DNA of 64,000 bases, taken from the NCBI GenBank assembly GCA_942159475.1, contig OW804098.1, positions 9,774,406 to 9,838,405 of the forward strand. The letters run 5' to 3'. The first letter of the stretch is position 1. Every line of letters begins with the position of its first letter. The stretch is from Sthenelais limicola. Lineage: Eukaryota > Annelida > Polychaeta > Phyllodocida > Sigalionidae. This document shows positions 30,729 to 41,700 of the stretch, piece by piece. Made by a program: the position numbers and the translations under genes. The notes below the pieces were generated by a model. It was not told the origin of the DNA. It did no database searches and saw nothing but the letters and a program-made list of their open reading frames with translations.

Positions 30729-33632
30729 AGCGTCTACAATGACTGCCGCGTCCGAATTTTCCCGTCGCTCTATAGCACTGAGTTCTATGGCGTCAATTCT
30801 ATTTGGGATAAATTCGGGCGCCATAGGATTTAGCTTGCCTAAGGTGCTTTCTTTTGAAACTTGTATTTCGTTTAGGATATCTGGTGTCAAGAAAGGTTGT
30901 TGATGTAACTTGGTTATACCAGCACTCTCATAGTCTGAGTTTGTCTTAATCAGTGGTTTTTCTGAAAAATTCGGGTGATTTGCTGGGTATAACCACCTTG
31001 GAATCTTCAGGTCCAGGTTTGAAGTCAAAATCGGGTTGTAATTGTTTGTAGGATTCTCCTGACACCAAGATAATTCGCAATCACAATAAATGTGATGAGT
31101 TGAGTCATGTTTCAAGATACCTTTCTTTGCTTCGTTAAGGTTTTTGACAAGTATTGGTGGATCGCTGGTTGAGAAAGTTTTCTCCTGCTGCGTCCTACCA
31201 AAGTTGACTCTTGTAGCTACCCTAATCCTTTTTGCTTTTGGGGGAAGGGAAGTCATTGCTTCCTTCTCTGTGTATGCCCTTCTAGATAAAACATCAGGTC
31301 CTATGTTGTTCTGACCTTTGATATGGTGTATTTGAAAGGAAAATTGCTGGATTTCCAGCGCCCAACGTGCCATACGATTTTTGTTTTGTTTGTTTGTGAG
31401 AAGGGGTATTAAAGCGGCGTGGTCTGTGTATAGTTTGAATTCTCTGCCTTCCAAATAATGCCGAAAATGAAGTACAGAGTAGACTACCGCTAATAGTTCT
31501 TTTTCCGTGGTATTATAATTCATTTCATGTTTCCTCAGACATCGGCCAGCAAATGCAACGGGTCTAATTAAGCCCTGATCATCCATCTGGGATAACACGG
31601 ATCCCACTGATATATTAGAAGCGTCACATGCTAGAATGAATTGTTTGTCAAAGTTAGGATAGTGTAGTAATGCATCCTCGCATATCGCTCTTTTCATGCT
31701 GTTGAAGGCATTTTCACAAGCCTTATCCCATTGGAATTTGGAGTTGGCTTTTGTGAGAGCGTATAGGGGTGTGATTATTGTACTAAAATCCTTTATAAAT
31801 CTCTTGAAAAATTGACATAATCCATTGAATGATCTTACTTGACTGACTGTCTTTGGTCTAGGAAAAAAACGTAAGGCCTCAATTTTCTCTGGGCATGGCT
31901 GTATACCTTGTGGGGTCACTACCATACCCAGGAAATTCATCCTGTCTAAGAAGAATTCGCATTTTCTGCGTTTGAGCTTTAGTCCTCCTTCCCTTAAAGC
32001 CTGAAAGACATTGCTCAAATCCCTAAAGTGATCTTCCTTAGTTTTAGATAGTATCAAAAGGTCGTCCAGGTATGGAATTGCACATTTATACTGAAGCTTA
32101 TTTAAGATCATTGTTACCAATGCGCAAAAGGCCTGCGGGGAAGTTTTTAGACCCATCGGAAGTACTTTATATCTATACTTTTTACTGTATAAGCAAAAAG
32201 CTGTGAAATCTCGGGATTTTTCTTCTAAGGAAATTTGATGGAACCCTTGTTGGGCGTCTAGTTTGCTGAAGATAGTGGGACGTAGATCGCCGACATATTC
32301 TAACGATTCGTCTGCTCTTGGGGAAATTAGGGCTTGATTTATCAGGTGAGCGTTAACATACCTGAAATCTGTAACTAACCTCTGGCCACCATCCGATTTT
32401 TGAACTAAAAATGATCGGCTTGACCAGGGACCTGTCCTTGTTTCCTCAATTACTCCTTGAGCTTCCAATTTATCACAAACTTCATCAAATGCTTGGGCTT
32501 TCTCGAGTGTTGTTCTAAAAGGTAACATATGGCATGGTGTAGTGTCCGGCTTCATATGTAACGAGTGTTCGTACAATTTTGTTACCCCTAGTTTGTTGTC
32601 CGGACCTACAAAAACGTCATTATATTTATCAAGAATTTTCTTCAATCTTTCCTTTCCCCTACTGTCTAGCACAGATGATGGAGATACGTTTGGGGTGGAA
32701 TCGATTGAGATATTGGAGAATTCATTAATTTCAATATCTGAATCGGCGTCAGAATCTGAAAATGACTCATCCAATCTTGATTGTTGTCCGTCAGCACCGC
32801 TTGACTGGACATTATTGATAGAATCGATAGTTTGTTTTAAAGCCTCAGGTACCTTGGAAATTTCGTTTTCCTTTACCTTAGTGAAAAGCCCTAAAATCTG
32901 ACCCTTGTATATTTTATATGGGCTAGAGGCTGTGTTTAATAAGACTACTGGATGCCTGTTATTTTCACACGGTCTTACCATACTTCTTTGTACGATGAAG
33001 GGTACTGTCACCCTTCTATTCATATTGTCTACGATACCATCCTCATTGATATCGTAGATCGAGGTTATTTCACCTGTAACTGCATACTCGGAATGTGGGG
33101 GTATTGTTACCGCTTTTATAGCTCTCACCGGCATGTGCCCGGGAGAAGGATCTATTTCAAAATTGATGTGTGCCTTGTATTTTCTAAAGAAATCACATCC
33201 AAGTATGACTGGCCTGTTGAGATTAGGTATAACAGCAAAATGATGGGTGAACTTGCTACCCTGAATATTAAATTCTAGCGTTGCTAACCTTTTGACATGC
33301 ACAACCCCTCCATCAGCTACATAAATTTTCCAGGTAATACGCTTAGTTTTAACAAATTCCCTTTGAGAACATCGCACTAGTAGGCGGTCGTTTATTGCTG
33401 AAACTGAAGCTCCTGTGTCCACAAGAGCTGGAATATCTAATTTATAACCTATAATTCTTAGACAACCATTTTCAATAATAGCAGATATGGGAATTGTCTT
33501 ACCTATCTTGCTGGTTTGCTTGAGAGTTATTGTTGCATTGTCCTCAACCTTCTTGCCTGTGTCCGTCGTAAATATCTTTTCAATATCATAACAAATAGGC
33601 ACACTATCATCGTTATCCGTATCAAAGTCCAT
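30726..33632 (-). CDS. pol: Pol, protease, reverse transcriptase and RNase H
   Basis: Numbered from the ATG at 33632. Aspartic protease: ALVDTGAS with DTGA at 72-75 and the later ILGCDFF. An acidic linker (SDSDADSDIE, about 292-301) follows. Reverse transcriptase: SKLDAQQGFHQ (D459), PMGLKTSPQAF, and YLDD at 521-524. RNase H: D670 (LACDAS), E710 or E712, D737 (YTDHAAL) and D780. The frame is open upstream of this ATG through the end of gag in the -1 frame, so translation most likely enters from gag at the frameshift signal (33725-33731) and not at this ATG. It ends in a TAA after the RNase H domain with the integrase in the same frame beyond. Confidence 0.95.
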   Translation of the reverse strand: MDFDTDNDDSVPICYDIEKIFTTDTGKKVEDNATITLKQTSKIGKTIPISAIIENGCLRIIGYKLDIPALVDTGASVSAINDRLLVRCSQREFVKTKRITWKIYVADGGVVHVKRLATLEFNIQGSKFTHHFAVIPNLNRPVILGCDFFRKYKAHINFEIDPSPGHMPVRAIKAVTIPPHSEYAVTGEITSIYDINEDGIVDNMNRRVTVPFIVQRSMVRPCENNRHPVVLLNTASSPYKIYKGQILGLFTKVKENEISKVPEALKQTIDSINNVQSSGADGQQSRLDESFSDSDADSDIEINEFSNISIDSTPNVSPSSVLDSRGKERLKKILDKYNDVFVGPDNKLGVTKLYEHSLHMKPDTTPCHMLPFRTTLEKAQAFDEVCDKLEAQGVIEETRTGPWSSRSFLVQKSDGGQRLVTDFRYVNAHLINQALISPRADESLEYVGDLRPTIFSKLDAQQGFHQISLEEKSRDFTAFCLYSKKYRYKVLPMGLKTSPQAFCALVTMILNKLQYKCAIPYLDDLLILSKTKEDHFRDLSNVFQALREGGLKLKRRKCEFFLDRMNFLGMVVTPQGIQPCPEKIEALRFFPRPKTVSQVRSFNGLCQFFKRFIKDFSTIITPLYALTKANSKFQWDKACENAFNSMKRAICEDALLHYPNFDKQFILACDASNISVGSVLSQMDDQGLIRPVAFAGRCLRKHEMNYNTTEKELLAVVYSVLHFRHYLEGREFKLYTDHAALIPLLTNKQNKNRMARWALEIQQFSFQIHHIKGQNNIGPDVLSRRAYTEKEAMTSLPPKAKRIRVATRVNFGRTQQEKTFSTSDPPILVKNLNEAKKGILKHDSTHHIYCDCELSWCQENPTNNYNPILTSNLDLKIPRWLYPANHPNFSEKPLIKTNSDYESAGITKLHQQPFLTPDILNEIQVSKESTLGKLNPMAPEFIPNRIDAIELSAIERRENSDAAVIVDA

Positions 33633-33685
33633 GGGAATGTTCTTTTTACCATTTGGTAAAGTCTCTTGCCCGACAGAGAGTTTTG

Positions 33686-33731
33686 CACCAGGTCCAATTG
33701 GCCCTAATAAGCCTGGTGATTGCCGTTTCCC
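33686..33731 (-). promoter_or_regulatory. Gag-pol -1 ribosomal frameshift signal
   Basis: In element sense the slippery heptamer G GGA AAC (33725-33731) is phased correctly in the gag frame. After a 6-base spacer comes a 7 bp perfect stem, CACCAGG (33712-33718) with CCTGGTG (33686-33692), closing a 19-base loop that contains the gag stop. The pol frame is -1 to gag and open across this place. All parts of a retroviral -1 signal are present; the large loop could allow a pseudoknot. Confidence 0.88.
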
Positions 33732-34912
33732 TGTTGTCTGTACTGTAGAAATTGCTGAAACTCAGTCATAAGTTGGTCGTTCATCCCAGAATTCCCTTGC
33801 TGATTCTGGTATTGGGGCTGCTGGTAGCCATTGTTCCAGCCACCATTCCATCCTTGGTTGTTTTGGTTTCCCTGATTATTCCAATCTTGGTTGTTCTGGT
33901 TTCCTTGATTATTCCAATTACCCTTTCCTTTGCCTCTCCAATTGCCTCCTCGTCCGCACTTGTTTCCGTTCCAGCGGCCTCTTCCTCGGCCTCTGCCTCG
34001 GCCGCGCCCGTTGCCGCCCTGTCCTTGGTCCTGATCCATGGCCTGGACTGTTTCTGTTGCAGCTACCTTAGGCTCCTCCTTCTGTTTGGATAACATATCA
34101 ATTTTGTCATGGAGTGATTTGATCTCTTCTTTGTGTGATTTAGTTAAATCAGCACATGTCTTTGCGAGGATGGCTGACAATTCACTTGTGTCTAAGGCTG
34201 GGTCTTTCCTAGACTTCTCACTGGCTTCTGCTGTCTTTGCAGATTTAACCGCCGCGTCGTAGGTGACTGGGTTTTGTGCCAGAACAATCGGGGCAAGATT
34301 TGGACGTAGCCCCTCTATGAGCTTTTCTATAGCTCCGTCCTCATTTATAGCTCTAGCAGATATTATATCACGTAGGTATAAGGAATAATCCTCTACCGTT
34401 TCTGTCTTACCCTGTTTCCTCACTTGGGTAATTCGGAGATTTCTCTCATCTGGCCGAAAATAAGCTATCATGGCGTCTGATATCGCTCGGTAATTGTTCC
34501 TATCATTCGCTGGGATGCGTATATATCGTTCATACCACTGCCTCGCTTTCCCATCTAAATATGTAGATAAATATCGGGCTAGAGCTGGCTGGTCGTTAAG
34601 ATAGGCCTGCGTGATATAGTGGTGGTATCCTTCCAGGAATTGGGCCGTATTTACAGTCAATGTAGGTCCCTTAAACACTTCTGGTTTTCTCAAGTTGGGG
34701 TCCTGAGCCCTCATCGCTACCAGAGCTTGAGCGAGCTGAGCGTTGGCCGGCTGTGGAGGTTCCTCGGGGCGGCCTGCTCGGAAAGCCGCGTCTATCCCTC
34801 GTTGAATCCTCTGAGCCAGGTCTGGCTCTCTCTCCAGGAGCTGTTCGCAAAGTCTGTCATTAATAGCCTGGTCGAGTACCCTTCGAGCTTCTGCTATTTC
34901 TGCTTCGTTCAT
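33704..34912 (-). CDS. gag: Gag polyprotein
   Basis: 402 residues from an ATG at 34912 to TAG at 33704. Residues ~75-240 look like a retrotransposon capsid (for example LDGKARQWYERYIR near 118-131, then DYSLYLRDI and IEKLIEGLRPNL). A charged helical segment follows (~255-290). The C-terminal quarter has no CCHC zinc knuckle; instead it has a run of RG dipeptides, further RG/GN text, and Asn/Gln-rich repeats (NNQGNQNNQ). The basic RG part probably binds the RNA in place of a knuckle. It lies 168 bases after the 5' LTR. Its last codons overlap the frameshift signal that leads into pol. Confidence 0.9.
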   Translation of the reverse strand: MNEAEIAEARRVLDQAINDRLCEQLLEREPDLAQRIQRGIDAAFRAGRPEEPPQPANAQLAQALVAMRAQDPNLRKPEVFKGPTLTVNTAQFLEGYHHYITQAYLNDQPALARYLSTYLDGKARQWYERYIRIPANDRNNYRAISDAMIAYFRPDERNLRITQVRKQGKTETVEDYSLYLRDIISARAINEDGAIEKLIEGLRPNLAPIVLAQNPVTYDAAVKSAKTAEASEKSRKDPALDTSELSAILAKTCADLTKSHKEEIKSLHDKIDMLSKQKEEPKVAATETVQAMDQDQGQGGNGRGRGRGRGRGRWNGNKCGRGGNWRGKGKGNWNNQGNQNNQDWNNQGNQNNQGWNGGWNNGYQQPQYQNQQGNSGMNDQLMTEFQQFLQYRQQGNGNHQAY

Positions 34913-35080
34913 GTTGATATGATGGAATTGTAGAGCTATATTTTCAAATTCGTTTGGTTCACGATATCGTTGAGCAGGATCCTTCCTCTTATACTTTCTC
35001 TTCTTCGGGCTAACCTTGGTAACTACCCTGTTACGTAGGGTATGTGTCGCCAGGTTTAACTATTTAGGTTTTCCACCATT
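34913..35080 (-). other. Retroelement leader with candidate primer-binding site
   Basis: In element sense the 5' LTR is followed by AA and then TGGTGGAAAACC (35067-35078), a position and a TGG start that fit a tRNA primer-binding site. It resembles the TTGGTGGAGAACCCGG that follows the LTR relics in introns 7 and 8. I cannot name the tRNA. Confidence 0.5.
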
Positions 35081-35703
35081 TGATACAATCACTATTCTCC
35101 GAGGGATCTGTGTCGATGGTAGAGCTAGCTAGAATCCCTGAGAATGTGGATGTAGAATTAATAAGAGGCTAGGCTAAGTATAGCCTAGAATTATGTAATA
35201 AGAAGAGCAGAGGTTTGTCCTGTTTAGACATAACTTTTATTAAGAGAAACATGGGTTTATATATCATCATACATGTCAGTGCGCATGCGTGCGCATGCGT
35301 AATTAATAACCAATCATCATACATATATTTACCTTCATTTGCATTATCCAATAATCATGAGTATACCTAATTTGACCACAGGGGGTCGCTTATGTTACAC
35401 CAATAGGATAAGGTATGTAAATATCTGGCTCAGTCTCCTGCAGAGCTGACCAATGATGTAATCTACCAATCAGGTGTTACCTTAATTGGGTCAACCCACA
35501 TAATTACCATGTTGGTCCTTGGTGGACCCCTAGTGGGATATTGCCCAACTAGTTACCTAGACTTGTACTAGTCTATAAGTTTATTCTTAATGTTGGTAAT
35601 ATGATATAATCATATTTAATAATTAATGCTAATTTATGCCATATCCTTATGTAATATTATGTAATCTTATGTAATGCGATATTGGCATTTATCGTTCGTG
35701 ACA
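35081..35703 (-). repeat. 5' LTR (623 bp), next to the CCP/EGF gene
   Basis: Matches the 3' LTR over its whole length except T/A, a G indel (both near 24490-24505 and 35160-35172) and G/C (near 24831 and 35499). Its promoter would point away from the CCP/EGF gene. Its upstream (U3) edge is 12 bases from that gene's first ATG. Confidence 0.95.
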
Positions 35704-35707
35704 GGCT
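35704..35707. repeat. Target site duplication GGCT, right
   Basis: Second copy of GGCT, next to the right LTR and 8 bases before the first ATG of the CCP/EGF gene. Confidence 0.8.
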
Positions 35708-35715
35708 GATATTCC

Positions 35716-35797
35716 ATGCAAACTGTGAGGATGAGTCAGTGGGGCCTGCAGATATCTAGGCTTCTTGTGTGTTTGGGATTCGTCACAGGAATAAAGG
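35716..35797 (+). CDS. CCP/EGF gene exon 1 (signal peptide)
   Basis: Codons from ATG 35716 encode a signal peptide with core LLVCLGFVTG. The donor is GG|GTGAGT, phase 1. The first ATG has a weak context (T at -3). A second in-frame ATG at 35731 (A at -3) may be the real start and would still give a signal peptide. A non-coding exon further upstream, beyond the retroelement, is possible. Confidence 0.8.
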
Positions 35798-38700
35798 GTG
35801 AGTGTCAACTTCTACACTTGCATGCTTTCATGATTAATTGAAAATTAATTTGATTTCTGACCCACACCCCGCCGTTAAGGAACACACTGGAAGACCTGGA
35901 TTTATATTCAGATTTATGGATTCTATTAGAATTTTGATTTGAATTGAATTGAATGAGTATTCGCCATGTAAGTTACAGCTCTGCATTTGACATGACAACG
36001 AATATACATATATATAACAATGATATGAAGAATAAAAACAAACATTTTAGAATATTTTTATTCCATCTCCCTATATTATTTGAAAAGAAAGCACTGCCAA
36101 TGCCATGTTAAGTGTCGCTCCCACAAGAGCTCATAGATAAGAACAAAATGATGAATCTGAATTATCTTGTTTTACAGCCCAACTTTGTGATCCAACTTTG
36201 TTAACCATCGCCAATGCCAAGCCAGTATATTATGCAGATACAGATATGGTAGCCCTTGCAGGCGTTGTCTACCTTGTTTGCGATCCTGGATTCTTAACTG
36301 TAGATGGGGAGAATCATGTAGCAGCTACGTGTGGTACCCCATGGACATACGACCCAACAGATGGATGTTCTGTGGATATCACAGGTAAGTTGGAGTTGGA
36401 ACTTGTCAATAGAACAACTGTAATTGTGATCTATTTTAGGAAAATGAGTCAAAAGTCGCAAAAAATGGATTTTGAGATACCATTATATTTGAAAAGATGA
36501 GATCAAGTCGATTCCAAGGATAGTAAACAGTCTAATAATCTAATAAGTATTTCTAGATTTTAAGCTTGATATTTTCGTTTTTGAAAAAAAAAGTTTCCCA
36601 TATTTCTGGGGGTCAATAAACAGTAAAGTAACTAAATGTAGTCATATAAGGACCTTTAAAACGAAAGGATATATATTACATAGATTGTCCTGAAATTTGA
36701 TACATAGATTGATATAGCCATAAGTGATGAACCCACCAAAAATGATAACATTCCAATAATGTGATCTTGTGTACAAAACACTTTGAAAAATATCAATTTT
36801 GCGACTTATGACTCATTTTCCTGAAACACATCACATGTGTTACAGGACAATGAGTCCAAAGTCGCCAAAATGATATTTTCCAAAAAATTTTCCACAAGAA
36901 CTCTCAGAAGGAATGGTTTGATTCTTCGAGTGTTGCCCCGCTACTTCTCCCACTACTCGTCCCATGTCATTGGTCCCGCTACTTTTAGAAGCGAGAGCAA
37001 GTAGCTGGAAGTAGCCGCTTCAATTCAAACATGTCTGATTTGAAACGGCTACCTCCCGTTACTTCTAAAGTAGCGGGCCCCCAAAAAATGTGATGTGTTT
37101 CAAGAAAATGAGTCATAAGTCGCAAAATTGATATTTTTCAAAGTGATATCTTCCCCAAATCTCTTTGTAGGAATGTTCTTATTTGTGGTGTGACTAACGC
37201 TGGATGAAGTATAAATACATGTATCAAAATGCAAGACAGTGTATCAAATACTGTCATACTTTTATAGGGTCATCCTATAGAGTATATTTAGCTACTTTGA
37301 TAGTAATTGTCCACCCAAAAATATTGAAACGTTTTTTACATAAATAGAAATATCAAACTTAAATATAGAAATACTTATTAGATGACCTTAATGTTTATAT
37401 TCATTGGAATCCCCTTGGTCTCATCTTTTCAAATATGATAATATCATAAAATCTAATTTTTGCGACTTATGACTCATTTTCATGAAACACATCACAAATG
37501 GGAGGAGTAGCGCGAGAATTAGCGTGGCAATGGAACCAACCTTTAAGTGTTCATGATCAAGTCAATTAAAAAAGTCAGTACCAAAGTTCAAGACTAATAA
37601 GTAATATGACTAAGGTCCTCCTAACGAATTATGTTTAATTACTTGACTAGTGATTTTCCTGCTGGAATAATATTAGTAACATTTATTTCAAACATACCAA
37701 GATACAAAAGTACTGTTTAGATGTGCTATAGATTAACATCATTGGAATCTGCCTAATTACCATCTTTTGAAATAAAATCCATGTTTTTGCAAATTATGAG
37801 GGATTTTCCCTTGACACATGACAAATGGTTTGAGTCATGCCATTTCCAATTTTTGTACTTAAACCATGGTCATTTAGATGAGGCTTTAATATAGGTCAAA
37901 TGAAGTGCTTCCGTTGCAATGGCTATTTCATAGCCTAAACTAAATGACAGTGGTTTAAGTACCTTGGAGCACAAGGCTCATAGAACTGTAATAAACCCCT
38001 CTAATATTATGCTGGCGAAAAGTGTACCATTGACAACTCTACACATTTAGTAAATTAGGCTAAATTAGGCTGAAAACTGACAGATACTATGTATGTTCCA
38101 ATATATTCCCTATTGTCTATTATTTGTTCCATTTGTTCAAATATATTTTAAACATAGTTTTTGACTTAAATGTGGGACCATTGGTGGAAGCGAATTGTTC
38201 ATTTTCTGACGACGTATTCCTTGATATGATTTTTTTTTTAGAAAAATTTTATTTGCGATCATTGTCGGGTTTACCCAATCATTTCATGGTACACAAATGG
38301 CAAAACATATTCATATGTACAGGATTTAACATTAACAACATTAGTGATAATCATTACTTTAGGGTATACAACGAGAACCCTACATGATGGCGAGGCCATA
38401 TTCTATATTTCACTCATTAGACAATCCAATATTTATACAGGATATACAACCCAGAGTTGGGGGAAAAAATCTTTTTTTTTTGTGATTTTTTGCCTTCGAT
38501 GCAATAAAAACAAATATTAAGAATACATACGAGTATAAAAGGATGATTGTACATTTGCGCAGTTTTGACCACAAGTAGATTCAATGTATGTAGATATTCT
38601 TGATAAAATAAAGATCTATGTGTATATTCGTGTGTTTGATTAGGACATTGTTCCTCGTTAACGACCCTTGTGGGATATAATTCCCATTTAGACAGATATT

Positions 38701-41700
38701 ATAGCCATTAATTAACCCCAGTGGACGTCATTTTTCAGCGTCTTTTTAATATGAGCCCATTCAGAGTTCCTTAGGTTGGCAGGCAATTTATTCCAAAGAG
38801 ATGGTCCTTCGAAATGGGGGGTGTTTTTGTATTTTTCTCTATTAGGTCTTATTGTTTTCATTACATAACTGTCTGCCAGCCGGGTTTCTCTATTCATTGG
38901 TTTAATGAATAATGGGTCTTCTTTTTTCTTATACATAAGACCAAGTATGGCAATTTTACTGCGCTTAGATAAATTGTCAACCTTACAATCAAGTCTTAAT
39001 GATAAGATGTTTCTAGGATCATTTAGATAGGCGATTTTGATTGCTCGTGTGAGTAAGCGTTCTAGTTTATTCTTAACATTGGCATTTGCCATACCTAGGA
39101 AAACTATACCATATTCTAGTATGGAAAGAATATGGGTCTTTAGTATAGTGATCGCCATTTGTCTTGAAATATACGCACGAATACGTCTGAATTGGTCAAT
39201 CTTATGCTGTACAGAGGCCTTCAAGTGATTTAAATGGTCGTTCATGGAGACATGTCTGTCTACTTTAAAACCAAGATATCTAACTGTTCTACACATTTGA
39301 ATGGGGATCCCTTTAATATAGATTTTTCCAAGATCTTGAAATTTAATCTTTTTGAGTTTTGACTTAGCGCCAATTATCTGAAGCTGTGATTTTTTACCAT
39401 TCAACAAGAGACCATTTTTAGACATCCAATCATTAATACATGTAGCGAAATCTTGTGTTAGTATCATACAGTTAGTTAAATCAATAAATAAAAGATTTTC
39501 AAATCAAATCCAGGAAGTGTGCAGAACTAGTTCTGCATTCGCTTATTATAGAAATAGAATACAGTTGCAAGATATATTTTAATGATTAGCTTGAATTATT
39601 AAGTCAAACAGAGGGATTTGAAAGATAGTGTATTTCCCCCATTCTCCTCAATCCTCATGAGGACAATGGGGGACTTAACTAAACCTTAATTTTGATGAAT
39701 CAATGTAACTATATGTATGCATGTGCCCTTCTTTATTCCTCTATAGCTTAGTGGTTAAAGCTTTGGACTTCCAAGCAGGATTGTGAGTTTGGGTCCCAGA
39801 GCAGACAACCTTTTTACATTTGTTTCATTTTCGAGTCATTTTATTTTTTAATTTCACTAATATCTTCACATCTGGGACTCGGATTTCTTTTTAACTCACA
39901 CATATAGTTATTGATGCAATTCCCTGTCGATTGGTGAAAAAATTAGAGAGTCTTAGATCGAATTAAGGGAGAAAAGTCTGTTAGATGGGGTTTGGAGATA
40001 TATAGGTTCTCTGTAATAGAGGTATGGGTGGCGGTCATAAGCTTGTGTTTATATTCGGCGAAAATGGTTTTCGCATGGGCCATGATATGTCCAGAAATTT
40101 TACCCGCTAGTACTTTTGCTTGCTGTACTTATTTGTTTTTGTTCTTATAGTTTTCGTTTTTCTCACCTTGAATGACACTGCATGCCCACCAGCCACCCAC
40201 CCTTCACTCCTCCCTTCACATTAGAATCCATGGGTTAGTGTTTGATACCTGACTGCCTACCTGCCTAGTGTGTGTGTAGCCTTGAGGCAAGGCTACACAC
40301 ACACTAGTGGCAGGCAGTAGCAGGCAGTGGCAGGCAGCGGGAGGGGCAGTGTGTGGTACTGGGCTATGTGAGTGAGTGAAGGTGCAGTGTGTGTGAGAGA
40401 TGCGACAGGGGTGGGAATCTAAACCAATCTTTATATTTAAAATTGCAACTTTCCTCTACCACATTATACATAAGTCGTCCCCTGAAAAGGCCTCATGAGG
40501 AACAAAACTTGCCATTCAGACGATGTAATGGTACCCATTTAGATGGGAAAACATAAAAAACAGGTCCATGGCTGGGAGTTCTGTATAACTGAGAAGACCA
40601 GGGGTATTTGAGCAACGTAAGGAAGTTTAAAGGTGGTCTAAATCCGCCCTGTAGGGGGCGGGTCGGTTGCGCAAAGTCAAGTTCAATCAGAGAAATGTGA
40701 CATACATAACAGTGTAGAATTTTTAGGTTAGAATTTAATTATTTCTGGAGGCATCAATAACGGACCGAGGTGAAGGTCAAGATGGCAAAACATTGATTGT
40801 CCAGCTGGAAAAATTCAATATAGTTTTTTTTGCTTTGCTTGATCTCATTCTGCACTGACCAATGACGTTTGAACAATTACAAATGTCTTGAAATGTATTA
40901 GCTAGACATTTTGGCACAGGTGGAAATTATTTCAGAATTATGGCTCCTATTTGTATGCCACCCTTAGGTACGGTTTCCTCCTGGTATTGTCCCTAAATTG
41001 CCCTTGTAACGGACACTCCTACCAGTGAATAGAGTCTGTGGTCAACCCTTAATGGACTTGGAAGGTTGTGGTTAGGAGGGAAAAGCCTTATGGACATGTG
41101 ATAGTGATCTCGCTATCGCTCGTCCTCTATCACATGCCATAAGTCTCTTTAAGTGGTTTACTGCCACCCTTTGGTATTGTGGCTTTCTTACCCACCTCGA
41201 GGTATGATCCACATGAAATGGACCACATTCAACCCTGGAAAAACAATTTCTATAATAATAAAATAACAAATGAAAATTAACATTTAGAAGAAACTGATGC
41301 ATTGAACATTGACATCAAGAAATGATTCATACTAATTATGTTTCTGTTGTTTTTCAGGTGGTTGTGATCCAAGTGCTTTAATCATCGCCAATGCAAACCC
41401 AGCATATTATGCAGCTGGTGATGTAGTGCCTGATGGTAATGCTGTCTACCTTGTTTGTGATGCTGGGTTTAGCACTGCAGATGGGCATGATCATGTAACA
41501 GCTACTTGTGGTGCAACAGCATGGACTTACCTCCCAACCGATGGATGCCCCACCACAGGTAAGTATGTTTGTTTAAACTATGAGAGCATCACCCTTTCCC
41601 ATGTATGCTTTTTGTATCAAGCATGCTATAAGTGATTACTACCTATAGTTACTACCCCGAATACTTATATTTGTATTTGTATAAAATTGAACGACACATT

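Larger units (their letters stand above)
24412..35703 (-). mobile_element. Env-carrying Ty3/Gypsy (errantivirus-like) element
   Basis: An 11.3 kb minus-strand element. Its order in sense is 5' LTR (35081-35703), leader, gag, pol (protease, RT, RNase H, integrase), env, 3' LTR (24412-25035). LTRs start TG and end CA, and the 4 bp duplication GGCT flanks them. The LTRs differ by two substitutions and one 1 bp indel, so the insertion is recent. The RT-RH-IN order and the GPY module of integrase place it in Ty3/Gypsy; the F-type env resembles errantiviruses. Two coding breaks are visible (a TAA in pol and a -1 break in env), so this copy probably cannot make all its proteins, unless the breaks are bypassed or are sequencing errors. 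Confidence 0.95.

Noticed and set aside
26577..34933. Plus-strand frames across the retroelement
   Set aside because: Shadows of gag, pol and env on the other strand, without domains of their own.
39737..39812. A working tRNA-Gly(TCC) gene
   Set aside because: The acceptor and T stems do not pair; kept only as a tRNA-like relic.
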